Positions 42,622 through 51,419 of a stretch of DNA of 64,000 nt are shown one piece after another. Within the stretch, counting starts at the first letter, position 1. Each line of letters opens with the position of its first letter. Made by a program: the position numbers and the translations under genes. Under the pieces are notes generated by a model. The model ran no database searches. It was not told the origin of the DNA and saw only the letters and a list, made by a program, of their open reading frames with translations. Source of the DNA: CBDUXT01 sp965371245 (lineage in GTDB: Bacteria > Planctomycetota > Phycisphaerae > UBA1845); assembly GCA_965371245.1 (NCBI GenBank), contig CBDUXT010000014.1:12111-76110 (forward strand), written 5' to 3'.

Positions 42622-43679
42622 TACCGACCCGCCAGCTCGCGCCGAGCACTCTCCACCAATTCGTCTGTATAGCATGCCGAGATGTCAGGGGCATGCTTCA
42701 ACAGTCCGCTCGCACGGAATATCTCTGCTGTGTGTTTCCACGTACGACGTGGCATAGATCCCACTCTCTTTGGATCATTACTAAGCAAGTACTCCTTTGT
42801 GACGCGCCACACCTTAATTTCCGTCTCGCGCTTCAGCTTTGGATTCGCGTCCAATACTATGTCTACAACACGCTCATCTGGCATGGATTGTGATGCGATA
42901 ATCGCGCTTAACATTGCACGCACAAATCCCCCAAGTGCCTGTCTTCTATTCTTAAGCGTCGTCTCTGTCGTGAAGACTACGTTCCCGCCGGGCCGTACGC
43001 CGTACTCGTATGGGTCGATTATCGAGACCGGATGACCGCTATGCTCGACTGCTATGGGTTGGTTCGAAATATACCCAACGGTTGAGACGTCGATTGCGCC
43101 AGTCAGCAATGGCGTGAGATCGAAGCCAATAGTGACCTCAGTTAAGGTTCTGCGGTCAATGCCGAGTTTGGCCATCACCGCGACGTAAACGGTTCCAGTA
43201 TCGGAGCCCGGAATCCAACCCACGCGTTTCCCCACGAATTGGTCGGGCTTCGTAATGCCACTCTCGCGAAGTGCGAGGAACACCACGCCGGATTTCACAT
43301 ACTCCTCAGCTATAGCCACAACAGGAACGCCCTTTTCGCGTGCTAACAGAATCTGTGCATAGCTCGCGAGCCCGAGATCATCCTCTCCCGCACTAACCGA
43401 TCTGATCGGGTCGATCCCCACGCCCCCAGGCCGTATATCGACTTCCACTCCTTCGCGCGCGAATAGGCCATCCTCCTGTGCGATGAAATGGTGAGCGAAT
43501 GAGCTATATACGAACCACTTCAGGCGAAGGGATAGCTTTTCACTTGACGGTGACGTTGTCCGTTCGGCGGGCACGGCCACTTGTGACTGGCTGTCTCTCG
43601 TACGCTCGCATCCTATTAGAAACAGGCAGGCCACACACAGTAGACGGCGCGTCATACCAAAGCGCAAATGGAGTCGCAT
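42621..43679 (-). CDS. ABC transporter substrate-binding lipoprotein (NMT1/SsuA/TauA-like)
   Basis: 352 residues. AGGAG seven bases before the ATG at 43679 supports this start. The N-terminus LLCVACLFLIGC has a lipobox with Cys24, so the mature protein is a lipoprotein. LRLKWFVYSSFAHHFIAQEDGLFAREGVEVDIRPGG followed by ASYAQILLAREKGVPVVAIAEEY is the typical opening of NMT1/THI5-like binding proteins for pyrimidine, sulfonate or nitrate-type ligands. The ligand cannot be told from sequence. It is coupled to the permease (11 bases upstream) and to the methyltransferase (TAATG overlap). Confidence 0.9.
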   Translation of the reverse strand: MRLHLRFGMTRRLLCVACLFLIGCERTRDSQSQVAVPAERTTSPSSEKLSLRLKWFVYSSFAHHFIAQEDGLFAREGVEVDIRPGGVGIDPIRSVSAGEDDLGLASYAQILLAREKGVPVVAIAEEYVKSGVVFLALRESGITKPDQFVGKRVGWIPGSDTGTVYVAVMAKLGIDRRTLTEVTIGFDLTPLLTGAIDVSTVGYISNQPIAVEHSGHPVSIIDPYEYGVRPGGNVVFTTETTLKNRRQALGGFVRAMLSAIIASQSMPDERVVDIVLDANPKLKRETEIKVWRVTKEYLLSNDPKRVGSMPRRTWKHTAEIFRASGLLKHAPDISACYTDELVESARRELAGR

Positions 43680-43689
43680 TGGAACTCTC

Positions 43690-44418
43690 CTAAACGTAGA
43701 GATACTTGCCTAGCGGGCGTTCAAGTAGGCCCACACACACGAATGCGCCGATTCCGAGGGCGCTACTGAGAATAGCGGCGGCAAACACGAGCCCGGAGTT
43801 TAGATTAGCCGAAGCAATCATCAGAGTCATACCAAGTCCATGGCGGCTCCCTGCAGACTCGCCAATCAAGCTGCCCAACACCGCCATCGGTGCAGCCATC
43901 TTTAGACCGGCCAATACGAACCTTGTGCTACGGGGAGCGATCAACTTCCTGACAGTCTGCCACCGAGAGGCACCAAGAATGCGGAAGAGATCGCGCTCGT
44001 GTTGAGAGATGCGCATTGTGCCCTCCGCTCCTGCAATAATAATCGGAAATACGGCGATGATCGCGGCAAGCACAATCTTGCCTGTGTGGCCGTATCCGAA
44101 CCAAAGCAGGAATATCGGGGCCAGTATCAATATGGGCACAGATTTTAGAGCCACCGCTCCAGACAGGACCGCCGCGCGGGTATTGGGAACGTACGCCATC
44201 ACGACTGTCACAATGCTCGCCACGATCATGGCGAGCAATAGCCCGGCCAAGGATTGCGCAGCCGTAGCGCACAAGTCGATGGCCAAGGCGTCGCGATACT
44301 CCCAAAATGCAAGTCCGATATTCGATGGTGAGGGAAGAATGTACTGAGGAACGCCAAACACGTAGATGGCGCCCTCCCATACAAGGCCTCCCATTACGGA
44401 CACGGCGCAAAACCACAT
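43690..44418 (-). CDS. ABC transporter permease (SsuC/TauC-like)
   Basis: 242 residues from the ATG at 44418, which overlaps the ATPase stop as ATGA; the TTG four codons earlier is unnecessary. There are about six membrane segments. The EAA-loop region ERDLFRILGASRWQTVRKLIAPRSTRFVLAGLK (near 145-178) is the contact with the ATPase, and AVLGSLIGESAGSRHGLGMTL is the family's conserved end. As a BPD_transp_1 permease it should form a homodimer with the two ATPases below. Confidence 0.92.
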   Translation of the reverse strand: MWFCAVSVMGGLVWEGAIYVFGVPQYILPSPSNIGLAFWEYRDALAIDLCATAAQSLAGLLLAMIVASIVTVVMAYVPNTRAAVLSGAVALKSVPILILAPIFLLWFGYGHTGKIVLAAIIAVFPIIIAGAEGTMRISQHERDLFRILGASRWQTVRKLIAPRSTRFVLAGLKMAAPMAVLGSLIGESAGSRHGLGMTLMIASANLNSGLVFAAAILSSALGIGAFVCVGLLERPLGKYLYV

Positions 44419-45230
44419 CAAGCGTCGCAATTTGGGTCACCTTTCTTGATGTCGCCCTCGTATACACCCTTCTCGACGCCGTTTGCGAGCACATCTCTCA
44501 AGTGCCTGCGGACGTCCGCCAAGCACGCGTTGTCGGGATCACGTAGACGTTCCTCGCGACTCAGCGGCACTTCACACACGTCCAATATCGTCGCCGGCAG
44601 ACGGGAAAGGACCACGATCCGCTCCGCAAGCAAAGAGGCTTCGAGTATCGAGTGCGTTACTAGCAGACATGCGACTTGCTCAGAGTCAAGAAGCTGCGAA
44701 AGGAGCTTTTGGAGACTGCTGCGCGTCAATTCGTCCGTCGCAGCGAAGGCCTCATCGAGGAGCAGAATCGTCGGCTTTGGCTCGACAACTAACGCGCGTG
44801 CCAACGCAGCCCGCGCCTTCATGCCTCCCGACAATTGGTGCGGCAGATAATCAGCAAATCCCTCCAGCCCGACCGCAGCTAGTGTTGCGACGAATTCGTG
44901 TGTGTTACGCACTTCCCGGCCCGAGAGCTCGGCGGGCAGCCGCACGTTTTCCGATAGCGACCTCCAAGGGAGCAACGTGGGCTCCTGAAACACGAAGCCA
45001 ACTGCGGCCTGCCCGTCATCCTGCGGAGAGGCCAGGTGGATAGCTCCGCCGCTCGGTAATTCAAGGGAAGCGGCGATACGCAGGAGCGTCGTTTTTCCGC
45101 AACCCGATGGACCAATACACGCCACGACTTCGCCGAATCCGACCTCCAGTGTGATTTGGTCAAGCACGTCTAGTCGTCCACTGGCCGTATCGAAGTGTTT
45201 GCTGACATTCTCGAGTGAAAGAACAGGCAT
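44418..45230 (-). CDS. ABC transporter ATP-binding protein (SsuB/TauB-like)
   Basis: 270 residues. Walker A GPSGCGKTT near 39-47, Q-loop VFQEPTLLPWRSL, signature LSGGMKARAALARAL near 132-146, Walker B TILLLDEAFAATDE, H-loop LLVTHSILEA: all complete. The signature helix has MKAR where MRQR is usual. The last 30 residues are an acidic/basic extension (EKGVYEGDIKKGDPNCDA). It starts 7 bases after the regulator gene and overlaps the permease by an ATGA, so regulator, ATPase, permease, binding protein and methyltransferase form one operon. Confidence 0.93.
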   Translation of the reverse strand: MPVLSLENVSKHFDTASGRLDVLDQITLEVGFGEVVACIGPSGCGKTTLLRIAASLELPSGGAIHLASPQDDGQAAVGFVFQEPTLLPWRSLSENVRLPAELSGREVRNTHEFVATLAAVGLEGFADYLPHQLSGGMKARAALARALVVEPKPTILLLDEAFAATDELTRSSLQKLLSQLLDSEQVACLLVTHSILEASLLAERIVVLSRLPATILDVCEVPLSREERLRDPDNACLADVRRHLRDVLANGVEKGVYEGDIKKGDPNCDA

Positions 45231-45236
45231 TGTATA

Positions 45237-46133
45237 TCAGCCGAGCCGACAGAGGATCTCCCTCAACGGCGGCTCGGACTCTCCAGTATCGCTGAGGTAA
45301 TAAACGAGATACTCCACAAAGGCGTCGCGCGTGTCGTGATCCGCGTACAGCAGAAGTGATTTGTCTTGTACTCCGCCGAACGGGAAGCTTGCGAAGAGCT
45401 CGATTAGACGGTCACCAGTCTGTGCCAATTGCGAATAGAGGCCAAATCGCATGTTCCATGCGAAAAAGGGACACCAACTTGCCGCGGTGAACGCGACCTC
45501 TCGGAGAAGCAATCGAGATTCCAGTACATCGGTCCTCAACCCCAGTTCCGTTGCGGCGCGACGTCCCCGTGTCCGAATGAGGTCGAACTGTTCCCTTGCG
45601 TTGACCCGACTCAGATACGTTGATAGCCCGCTGGCCTCGCTAGTCAGCTTTTTAATGAAGCGGTCTTCGGGACGCAGGTAAAGGAAGATCGCTCCAGCGT
45701 TTACTGCTCTTACGATGTGGTAGCCGATCGGATCCTGACCGCCGGCCCAACCGCGTGACGTCAGCTCAATCTGCGGAGAGTTGAACGAAGCATGAACCAC
45801 AAGGTCCGATGAAGTCATCTGTTTGTAGAGCTCCATGATTGTGCGTGGGAGTCCGCCGCCCACGGCATTTATCTGTCGGTCAACGGATTTGCGGGCCCGG
45901 GCGATCGGGGTCTCAAAGCGGTCTCGTCGCTTAATCACGCTGTGCGTGTCAGCCAAGTCCGCCCGGCTTTTCCCGAGGACTTTCGCCAGCGCCTTCACTT
46001 CCTCGTCGTAGAAAGCATTCCGGGCCAAATGCGCTCGGAAAATGTCGGGATCGAGCCCTAGAGACTTGGCAAGGTCGTTCTGACTCCGATTCGTCCGCCG
46101 CAAGTGGTTGCGGATGAGCGTCTTGAGCTTCAT
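45237..46133 (-). CDS. HTH-domain regulator of the importer operon, unknown sensor domain
   Basis: 298 residues. Residues 1-60 (TLIRNHLRRTNRSQNDLAKSLGLDPDIFRAHLARNAFYDEEVKALAKVLGKSRADL) are an XRE-type HTH. Residues 85-290 are a mixed alpha/beta domain without recognised text; stretches such as SDLVVHASFNSPQIE, AIFLYLRPEDRFIKKL and SLLLYADHDTRDAFVEYLVYYL suggest a ligand-binding or nucleotidyl-type fold. It is the first gene of the five-gene operon with the ABC importer, 7 bases before the ATPase, so it most likely senses the imported compound and controls the operon. Promoter elements upstream of 46133 are not clear. Confidence 0.7.
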   Translation of the reverse strand: MKLKTLIRNHLRRTNRSQNDLAKSLGLDPDIFRAHLARNAFYDEEVKALAKVLGKSRADLADTHSVIKRRDRFETPIARARKSVDRQINAVGGGLPRTIMELYKQMTSSDLVVHASFNSPQIELTSRGWAGGQDPIGYHIVRAVNAGAIFLYLRPEDRFIKKLTSEASGLSTYLSRVNAREQFDLIRTRGRRAATELGLRTDVLESRLLLREVAFTAASWCPFFAWNMRFGLYSQLAQTGDRLIELFASFPFGGVQDKSLLLYADHDTRDAFVEYLVYYLSDTGESEPPLREILCRLG

Positions 46134-46275
46134 GCGGTAATCGTACCCGGATCCGTCGAGGTGTTCAATGCCCCGTAGCGCGCCGGAATAATCTATTTGT
46201 TCTGGAATAGGCCGTCTGCGGCCTTCCGTTGAATCACGGCTTGGTATTGGGGTTTGTTGAGCCTAGAATGGGGAT

Positions 46276-46302
46276 GGGCTGAGGGGCTAAGCCCCTCAGC
46301 CC
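46276..46302 (-). terminator. perfect 12-bp hairpin after the 64-residue gene
   Basis: GGGCTGAGGGGC (46276-46287) and GCCCCTCAGCCC (46291-46302) pair completely around a 3-base loop. It lies 19 bases after the stop of the small gene at 46321, and upstream of the regulator gene in the same direction. Without a T-run it may pause or attenuate transcription, or protect the short mRNA's 3' end. Confidence 0.65.
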
Positions 46303-46320
46303 GGCACCCAGGCTGGCTGG

Positions 46321-46515
46321 TCAAGGCAACCATGGATGTGCTGCCCGCCAAACGGCAGCGTGGAACACCGGATCAAGCTTGGGCCGGCCAGCTTGGTACC
46401 ATTCTCGGACGAAGTCCTGGGCGAGTTTCTGAAGCTCCGCCGGGAGCCGGCCCCCTGGTCTGCTGGAATAGGCTCTAGGGGGCCGCTTCGTCCTTCCCCT
46501 TGGGATTTTACCCAT
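46321..46515 (-). CDS. 64-residue hypothetical protein with perfect Shine-Dalgarno
   Basis: AGGAGGT ends 4-5 bases before the ATG at 46515, the strongest ribosome binding site in the island. The N-terminal 25 residues are very basic and proline-rich (MGKIPRGRTKRPPRAYSSRP). The C-terminal half is amphipathic and helical (LPAELQKLAQDFVREWY) with a tryptophan-rich end (FHAAVWRAAHPWLP). A perfect 12-bp hairpin follows the stop. It lies between the regulator/importer operon and the enzyme genes, all on the same strand. It may be a small regulatory or carrier protein, or a peptide substrate; no family is recognised, and a modified-peptide precursor is speculation. Confidence 0.6.
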   Translation of the reverse strand: MGKIPRGRTKRPPRAYSSRPGGRLPAELQKLAQDFVREWYQAGRPKLDPVFHAAVWRAAHPWLP

Positions 46516-47399
46516 CGGGCACCTCCTTTTGGGGACATCGTTTCACCAGCACGTTGCTGATTTTCCGTCTAATTATAGGCGGTGTTCTGCGCAGTACAAG
46601 ACGTTCCGGATGTTCCGGAACAAAATGTATTGGTCGTGTTCTCTGAGTCGATGTCTTATCCCCAGGGTCGGTGTCGAGAAGATGGTTTGAGTTGGGGATG
46701 AAGGCGTTGGCGGGCCGAACGATCGTGCTTCATAACCTAATGAGAGCGGTTTTCGGTAGTCTGGGTGGGGCGAGATGTCAGGTCGAGCACGACAGAAGCC
46801 TCGGCGAAACCGTTGCTTGCGGACGGCAAACGCCGATTTCGGCCTCGCCCAACCAAATGGAGGCGGGGGGAATCGGCATCCGATCACGGGAGAAGGCCTA
46901 CTGACAAACTCGGGTCCGGCAAGGCTCGACGCGGAATGCGACGAGAATCTCCGGAGCAGGTGCTGCTTGCGGTTTTGGCGCCACCGCGGCGTCGAGCCAA
47001 CCGAAACGGCTCAGGATTCCCGCTTCGAGCCAAAACGGTTTATTCGCAGGCCCGGAGGACGTCGGCCCCATGGCGCCGTTTCGCCGGGACGACGATCCGG
47101 ACCGTGTACCCGATGAGATGCGGGTTCGGGGAGCCGACGGGCTCGTAAGGCGCTGTGTTCACCAGGGTTGCGAGCGCCGGGCTGGGGGCAGAATCCCCCC
47201 CGCCTCGGCGACTCCGCGCGATTCGGGGCGCTGACTTGGCAACAAGTAATCCGGCTCAAACCGGAGCGAAGTCTTGACGGGTCCTGTGGATCTACAGCCT
47301 CGGGAACGAACACCTGTGAAAACGAAGGAAAGCACCGCAAAAACATTTCCAGCGCGAGCACCTGAACGCAAATTTGGCGCACGTATTCGCGCGGTTGCG
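46516..47399. other. gene-free stretch inside the island
   Basis: About 0.9 kb between the 64-residue gene and the aldo/keto reductase. The open frames are arginine/proline-rich and have no ribosome binding sites or domain text. It contains one copy (47105-47116) of the 12-mer GTACCCGATGAG, which recurs in the other island border at 51.7-52.0 kb. Otherwise nothing is seen. Confidence 0.5.
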
Positions 47400-48380
47400 C
47401 TAGTACCCCAGAATTGGGTGTGGGCTGTACAGCTCCCCAAGGAACGAGCATTCTTCAGCCGAAAGCTCGACCCCGAGCGCTCCAACTGCGTCGTCTAGGT
47501 GCCTTGTCTTCGTTGCCCCGATCACCGCTGCCGTTACGCCAGGTCGACCAAGCAACCACGCGAGCGCAACCTGCGACGGACTGCAAGCCCTTTGCTTTGC
47601 GACCGAGGCAACCCTCTCAGCAATCACAAAATCGCATTCTTGATAGTACATTTCCTGCGCAATCGTGTCGGTTCTTGCTCGTAGGGTTCGGCGTGCGCCT
47701 GAGCGGTCGGCTGTGCCTGCAAGGAATCCCCGCGCCATTGGACTCCACGGTATGATGCTGACATTCTCGTCGATGCAAAGAGGAACCATCTCGCGCTCTT
47801 CCTCCCGATAGATCAAATTGTAGTGATTCTGCATGGACACGAATCGAGCCCACCCGCTCCGGTCGGCGATGTGCAGTGCCTTCGCGAGTTGCCAGGCGAA
47901 CATGCTCGACGCTCCCAAGTACCGGACCTTGCCGGCCCTAACCAACTCGTTCATCGCTTCAAGCGTTTCATCGATCGGCGTATCATCGTCCCACCGATGA
48001 ATCTGGTAGAGGTCTATGTAGTCGGTTTGAAGGCGCCGAAGTGAATCGTCGACCTCTTTCATGATCTTCGTCCGCGACAGCCCGCCATCGGAAGGGTCAT
48101 CCGTCATGGAATAGAAGACTTTTGTTCCGATGACGACTTCTTCGCGCCGACACGGCAACTTCCGAATCGCGCGACCGAGCATTTCCTCGCTCAAGCCTCG
48201 GGAGTACATGTTGGCGGTATCAAAAAAGTTGATCCCATGCTTCCACGCGAGCTTAATGAACTCTTCTCCATCCGCTGCCTCCAAGACCCAGGGGCGCCAT
48301 TCTGGCGAGCCATACGACATGGTGCCGAGGCAAAGCCGCGAAACGCGAAGTTCCGTTTGTCCCAATGTGCAGTAGTCCAT
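47400..48380 (-). CDS. aldo/keto reductase
   Basis: 326 residues from the ATG at 48380 (GAGGAA upstream; the 14-codon extension is unlikely). MDYCTLGQTELRVSRLCLGTMSYG is the standard opening. FFDTANMYSRGLSEEMLGRAI supplies the catalytic Asp and Tyr, the Lys is in VVIGTKVFYSM, and QIHRWDDDTPIDETLEAM carries the His. IPWSPMARGFLAG and the C-terminal AVIGATKTRHLDDAVGAL bind NADPH. It reduces an aldehyde or ketone; the tetrad looks complete. It is downstream of, and on the same strand as, the three genes to its right, 100 bases after the unknown protein, so it probably belongs to their pathway. Confidence 0.92.
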   Translation of the reverse strand: MDYCTLGQTELRVSRLCLGTMSYGSPEWRPWVLEAADGEEFIKLAWKHGINFFDTANMYSRGLSEEMLGRAIRKLPCRREEVVIGTKVFYSMTDDPSDGGLSRTKIMKEVDDSLRRLQTDYIDLYQIHRWDDDTPIDETLEAMNELVRAGKVRYLGASSMFAWQLAKALHIADRSGWARFVSMQNHYNLIYREEEREMVPLCIDENVSIIPWSPMARGFLAGTADRSGARRTLRARTDTIAQEMYYQECDFVIAERVASVAKQRACSPSQVALAWLLGRPGVTAAVIGATKTRHLDDAVGALGVELSAEECSFLGELYSPHPILGY

Positions 48381-48482
48381 TATTCCTCGCAAGTCTGGTG
48401 TAAGCACACTGCGGCGAACCATCGGCTATCGTAGAGTGCATTGGAAACCACCATGATGAAAAGCCACGATCGCATTTTGCCT

Positions 48483-49511
48483 CTACCGAGCCGCCTGTTC
48501 TTCGAGATCCCACTCGACACACGGATGCAACCATTGCAAGCGACGAGAGTCTGTAGGACGAGGAAGCCGACCGGTCCAAACGTTCCTCAGAACCGAGACA
48601 ACGACGCCGACAATGGGAATCGGTGCCGTCACGGTTTCAATCCACTGCAGTATCTTACCCTGCACCTTGGGTGGGAAATGCACCGCCTTACAGATTTCTC
48701 GTATTTGCTCTCTCTCAACTTCGCCGGGCCCGAGAAGTCTCAGGTTTCGGTTCCGCACTTCTCGCCTTAGCTCGTGCAGCAAAACTACGAATTGATCACG
48801 CGTCAGCTCATGGACGAATTTACTGATGGATTCTCCGAAACGGATCGGTGGCGGCCTGATACTCACATTCTCGATGTGCATTGATGGAACGCAAAACGAA
48901 TCGCGCACCGGGTGAGTCGCCAGCAGCGCGCGCTCGCCAAGTAGCTCCACATAATACGGAATACGAATATTGACATCGAACAAATGCACCATTCCTCGCG
49001 GCTTCTCCTTCATCTCTTCCGCCAGTTGAACAAAACGCTTATCAGTCTCGAAACGCTCAAGATCAAAGACATGGCGTCCCGCAGACCTCTTTATCTTTTT
49101 GATCCAAGGCTGTCGTTGCACCCTCAACCAGCCCTTAACGCGAGTCTCGTTAGCTCGAACCCAGGCATAGAACCGGTCGAAGGCCGCGTCGACGAAGCCA
49201 TCGTCGGGTTTCAATGGAGGCTCGGTCGGATACGTCCTTGCGCCGAAGACACCGGGATCGTAACGCTCTAGCGCTTCAATCAATGGATGTGGCGCCTTAG
49301 GCCGCTGGCCCGGTTGATCGTCCTTCCCGACGGGTTGCATGTATGTGATGCTGTCTGCGTAGACGAACAAATCCGCAAGATTTCCGGCCATCTTTCTCGC
49401 CCACGGATCACGCGCCGATCCGCGAAACATTGATTCGATCCCATTTAGGCTCGCCACATCCACGGCAGGTGTCCGTGTGTTGAACTCGCTAGCCCCGACA
49501 ATATTGTTCAC
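48483..49511 (-). CDS. unknown 343-residue island protein
   Basis: GTG 49511 with AGAGGA ten bases upstream is preferred over a TTG at 49547. The protein is soluble, with no signal peptide. Residues about 90-200 are rich in aromatic and basic residues (FVDAAFDRFYAWVRANETRVKGWLRVQRQPWIKKI). HLFDVNIRIPYYVELLGERALLATHPVRDSF suggests a beta core, and FVHELTRDQFVVLLHELRREVRNRNL a helical pair. Near residue 295 there is one hydrophobic stretch (VTAPIPIVGVVVSVL) that could insert in a membrane. No family is recognised. It lies between the dioxygenase and the aldo/keto reductase and is the most likely novel enzyme or scaffold of this pathway. Confidence 0.7.
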   Translation of the reverse strand: MNNIVGASEFNTRTPAVDVASLNGIESMFRGSARDPWARKMAGNLADLFVYADSITYMQPVGKDDQPGQRPKAPHPLIEALERYDPGVFGARTYPTEPPLKPDDGFVDAAFDRFYAWVRANETRVKGWLRVQRQPWIKKIKRSAGRHVFDLERFETDKRFVQLAEEMKEKPRGMVHLFDVNIRIPYYVELLGERALLATHPVRDSFCVPSMHIENVSIRPPPIRFGESISKFVHELTRDQFVVLLHELRREVRNRNLRLLGPGEVEREQIREICKAVHFPPKVQGKILQWIETVTAPIPIVGVVVSVLRNVWTGRLPRPTDSRRLQWLHPCVEWDLEEQAAR

Positions 49512-49589
49512 GATCTTCGAATCCTCTCGTTGGCTCTGGTGCCGCAACGTCTGACCGCCCCGAGCATTGCCGCTCCTCCGCGATAACTG

Positions 49590-50294
49590 TTAATCCGAGG
49601 AGATCCACACCCTCCTGAGCTCGCGGCCCCAATCGTCGAAGTGAGTACGCGAATGAACAAAGCGCCAGTTATCAAGGACAAGTAGAGCCCCAGGGACCCA
49701 GCTTATTCGGATGTGATGCTCTTGGAAAAAGAGCATCAAGCGCCGAAAGAACTCGCCGGCCCAGACGTCGTTATCCTCGCGGATCATGCAATTCACGCTG
49801 ATTCGGAGTATCCTTCTTTCGCGGGGGCCCATCTCGCAAATTGGATGGGTGGCGGTCCGGGCGTGCCCGGGCATAGCCTTGATGCCGGAGCTCGAGACGA
49901 ATTGCCGAATCTTACTAAGATGCGGCGCGTCGTCGGATGACATGGTCTCGAGAAACCTATAGCCATCCATCAAAGTTGTGAGACCTCCGTGGTCTCGAGC
50001 AGGGCGAATACACCAAAACGCCTGAAAGCGGGGCGGCAATCGTTCGAATTCATAGCATTCGGTGTGCGGGAAGAGCGTGCTGCGGTTCAGCGAATGATAC
50101 TTATCTTCGAACTCAGTTCCTGGCCTGACAATCCACTGCTCCTCGTCATTATATTGCGGCATGATGGCCCCAAGGTTGCCTAGGAGATCCATGTGGTCGA
50201 AGTCAGACGGTAGACCAGCGAGAAAAAAGTAACCCTCACTATCGAGTATCGCGCGCAGATCGCGGATTGTACCTTCGTCCAGTGTTCTTGGCAT
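49590..50294 (-). CDS. TauD/TfdA-like Fe(II)/2-oxoglutarate-type dioxygenase
   Basis: 234 residues from the ATG at 50294, with AGAGGA eight bases upstream; a TTG at 50312 would add 6 residues. SEGYFFLAGLPSDF matches the opening strand. LFPHTECYEFERLPPRFQAFWCIRPARDHGGLTTLMDG contains the HxD/E iron motif as H-T-E plus the following strand. GALLVLDNWRFVHSRTHFDDWGRELRRVWI carries the distal His and the 2-oxoglutarate-binding Arg. It is expected to hydroxylate, desaturate or cleave a small substrate. The glutamate in place of aspartate in the HxD motif is unusual for TauD but allowed in this superfamily. It lies 48 bases after the PLP lyase gene. Confidence 0.85.
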   Translation of the reverse strand: MPRTLDEGTIRDLRAILDSEGYFFLAGLPSDFDHMDLLGNLGAIMPQYNDEEQWIVRPGTEFEDKYHSLNRSTLFPHTECYEFERLPPRFQAFWCIRPARDHGGLTTLMDGYRFLETMSSDDAPHLSKIRQFVSSSGIKAMPGHARTATHPICEMGPRERRILRISVNCMIREDNDVWAGEFFRRLMLFFQEHHIRISWVPGALLVLDNWRFVHSRTHFDDWGRELRRVWISSD

Positions 50295-50342
50295 ACTCTT
50301 AATCCTCTTCAATTCGCGTTTACCGGGGCGACGGCTTGCTCC

Positions 50343-51419
50343 CTAGCGCCAGGCCCTACACCGCTTAGCTTGCAGTTTCCGGCTCGCCGTCGCGATTTTA
50401 ATTCGCCGTAGTGCCTCATCGATAGCGGATGAGTCGATATCGACGTGGGTGACAAATCGACAGAGATCCGGGGCAAGGACGCTCACTAGCACACCATGTT
50501 GACTCAGTAGAGCCTGAAATGCTAGCGCATTTGTTTGGGTCACATAGACCATGTTGGTCAGCATCTCGCACCGCTGAGTTGACAACCCCAAACACTCAAG
50601 CCCTTGTCGAAGGCGTTCAGCTTGCTCGTGATCCTCTGGCAGCCGTTTCACCATAGAGTTTAACGCGACGAGACCCGCGGCCGCGAGAATGCCGGTCTGG
50701 CGCATCGTTCCTCCGAGAAGTTGTCGAAACTCTCGGGCACGCCGAATAAAGTCGGTAGTCCCGCCCAGCAATGATCCAGCCGGGGCGGAAAGACCTTTCG
50801 AAAGACAAAAACTCACAGAGTGCGCCGATTCTACAAGCCTGGCCGCAGGTACTCGCGCCGCTATAGCGGCGTTGAAGATCCTGGCGCCATCGACGTGAAC
50901 TCTCAGCCCAAGCGTACCAGCCGTTTTGCCTAACCGCTTGCATGTATCGAGTGGTAAGGCGATGCCGCCGCAGTAGCTGTGAGTATTTTCGAGAACCAAA
51001 ACTGTGGGTTCGGGGCGCGCCGTTCGGACTATTTCCCTAACGCTGTCCATGTCGACACTACCGTCCGGAAGATTCTCGACTTTGGACAGGGCGACGCCGG
51101 CAATCCTGCTAATGCCCTGCTCCACGCGTAAGACATGGGACTTATCGCCGACGATTGCGCGGCCACCTTGTCCGCAAACTGCGAGTAATGCAACGAGGTT
51201 CGACATCGTTCCGGAGGGAAGGAAAAGAGCGCTATCCTTTCCGAGCCTCGCTGCCGCTTCGGACTCCAATTGGTTGACCGTCGGATCCTCGCCACGCGCG
51301 TCGTCGCCCACGCTTGCTTTAGCCATCGCGTCGCGCATCGACGGGGTCGGCGCGGTCACGGTATCGCTGCGCAGATCGATTATGTCTCGCTGGAATGGCA
51401 CTGGGATCTCCGGGACCAC
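50343..51419 (-). CDS. ltaE: PLP-dependent low-specificity threonine aldolase-type enzyme
   Basis: 358 residues from GTG 51419. IDLRSDTVTAPTPSMRDAMAKASVGDDARGEDPTVNQLESEAA is the diagnostic N-terminus. FLPSGTMSNLVALLA binds phosphate, LENTHSYCGGIALPLD and RVHVDGARIFNAA contact PLP (Asp), and SFCLSKGLSAPAGSLLGG contains the Schiff-base lysine. It cleaves or, in reverse, makes beta-hydroxy-alpha-amino acids from glycine and an aldehyde. It is first in a minus-strand group with a dioxygenase, an unknown protein and an aldo/keto reductase, which suggests a specialised amino-acid-derived metabolite rather than housekeeping threonine breakdown. Confidence 0.9.
   Translation of the reverse strand: MVPEIPVPFQRDIIDLRSDTVTAPTPSMRDAMAKASVGDDARGEDPTVNQLESEAAARLGKDSALFLPSGTMSNLVALLAVCGQGGRAIVGDKSHVLRVEQGISRIAGVALSKVENLPDGSVDMDSVREIVRTARPEPTVLVLENTHSYCGGIALPLDTCKRLGKTAGTLGLRVHVDGARIFNAAIAARVPAARLVESAHSVSFCLSKGLSAPAGSLLGGTTDFIRRAREFRQLLGGTMRQTGILAAAGLVALNSMVKRLPEDHEQAERLRQGLECLGLSTQRCEMLTNMVYVTQTNALAFQALLSQHGVLVSVLAPDLCRFVTHVDIDSSAIDEALRRIKIATASRKLQAKRCRAWR

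Noticed and set aside
46573..46887. 104-codon minus-strand frame in the island gap
   Set aside because: Proline/arginine-rich random composition, no Shine-Dalgarno, no relation to neighbours.
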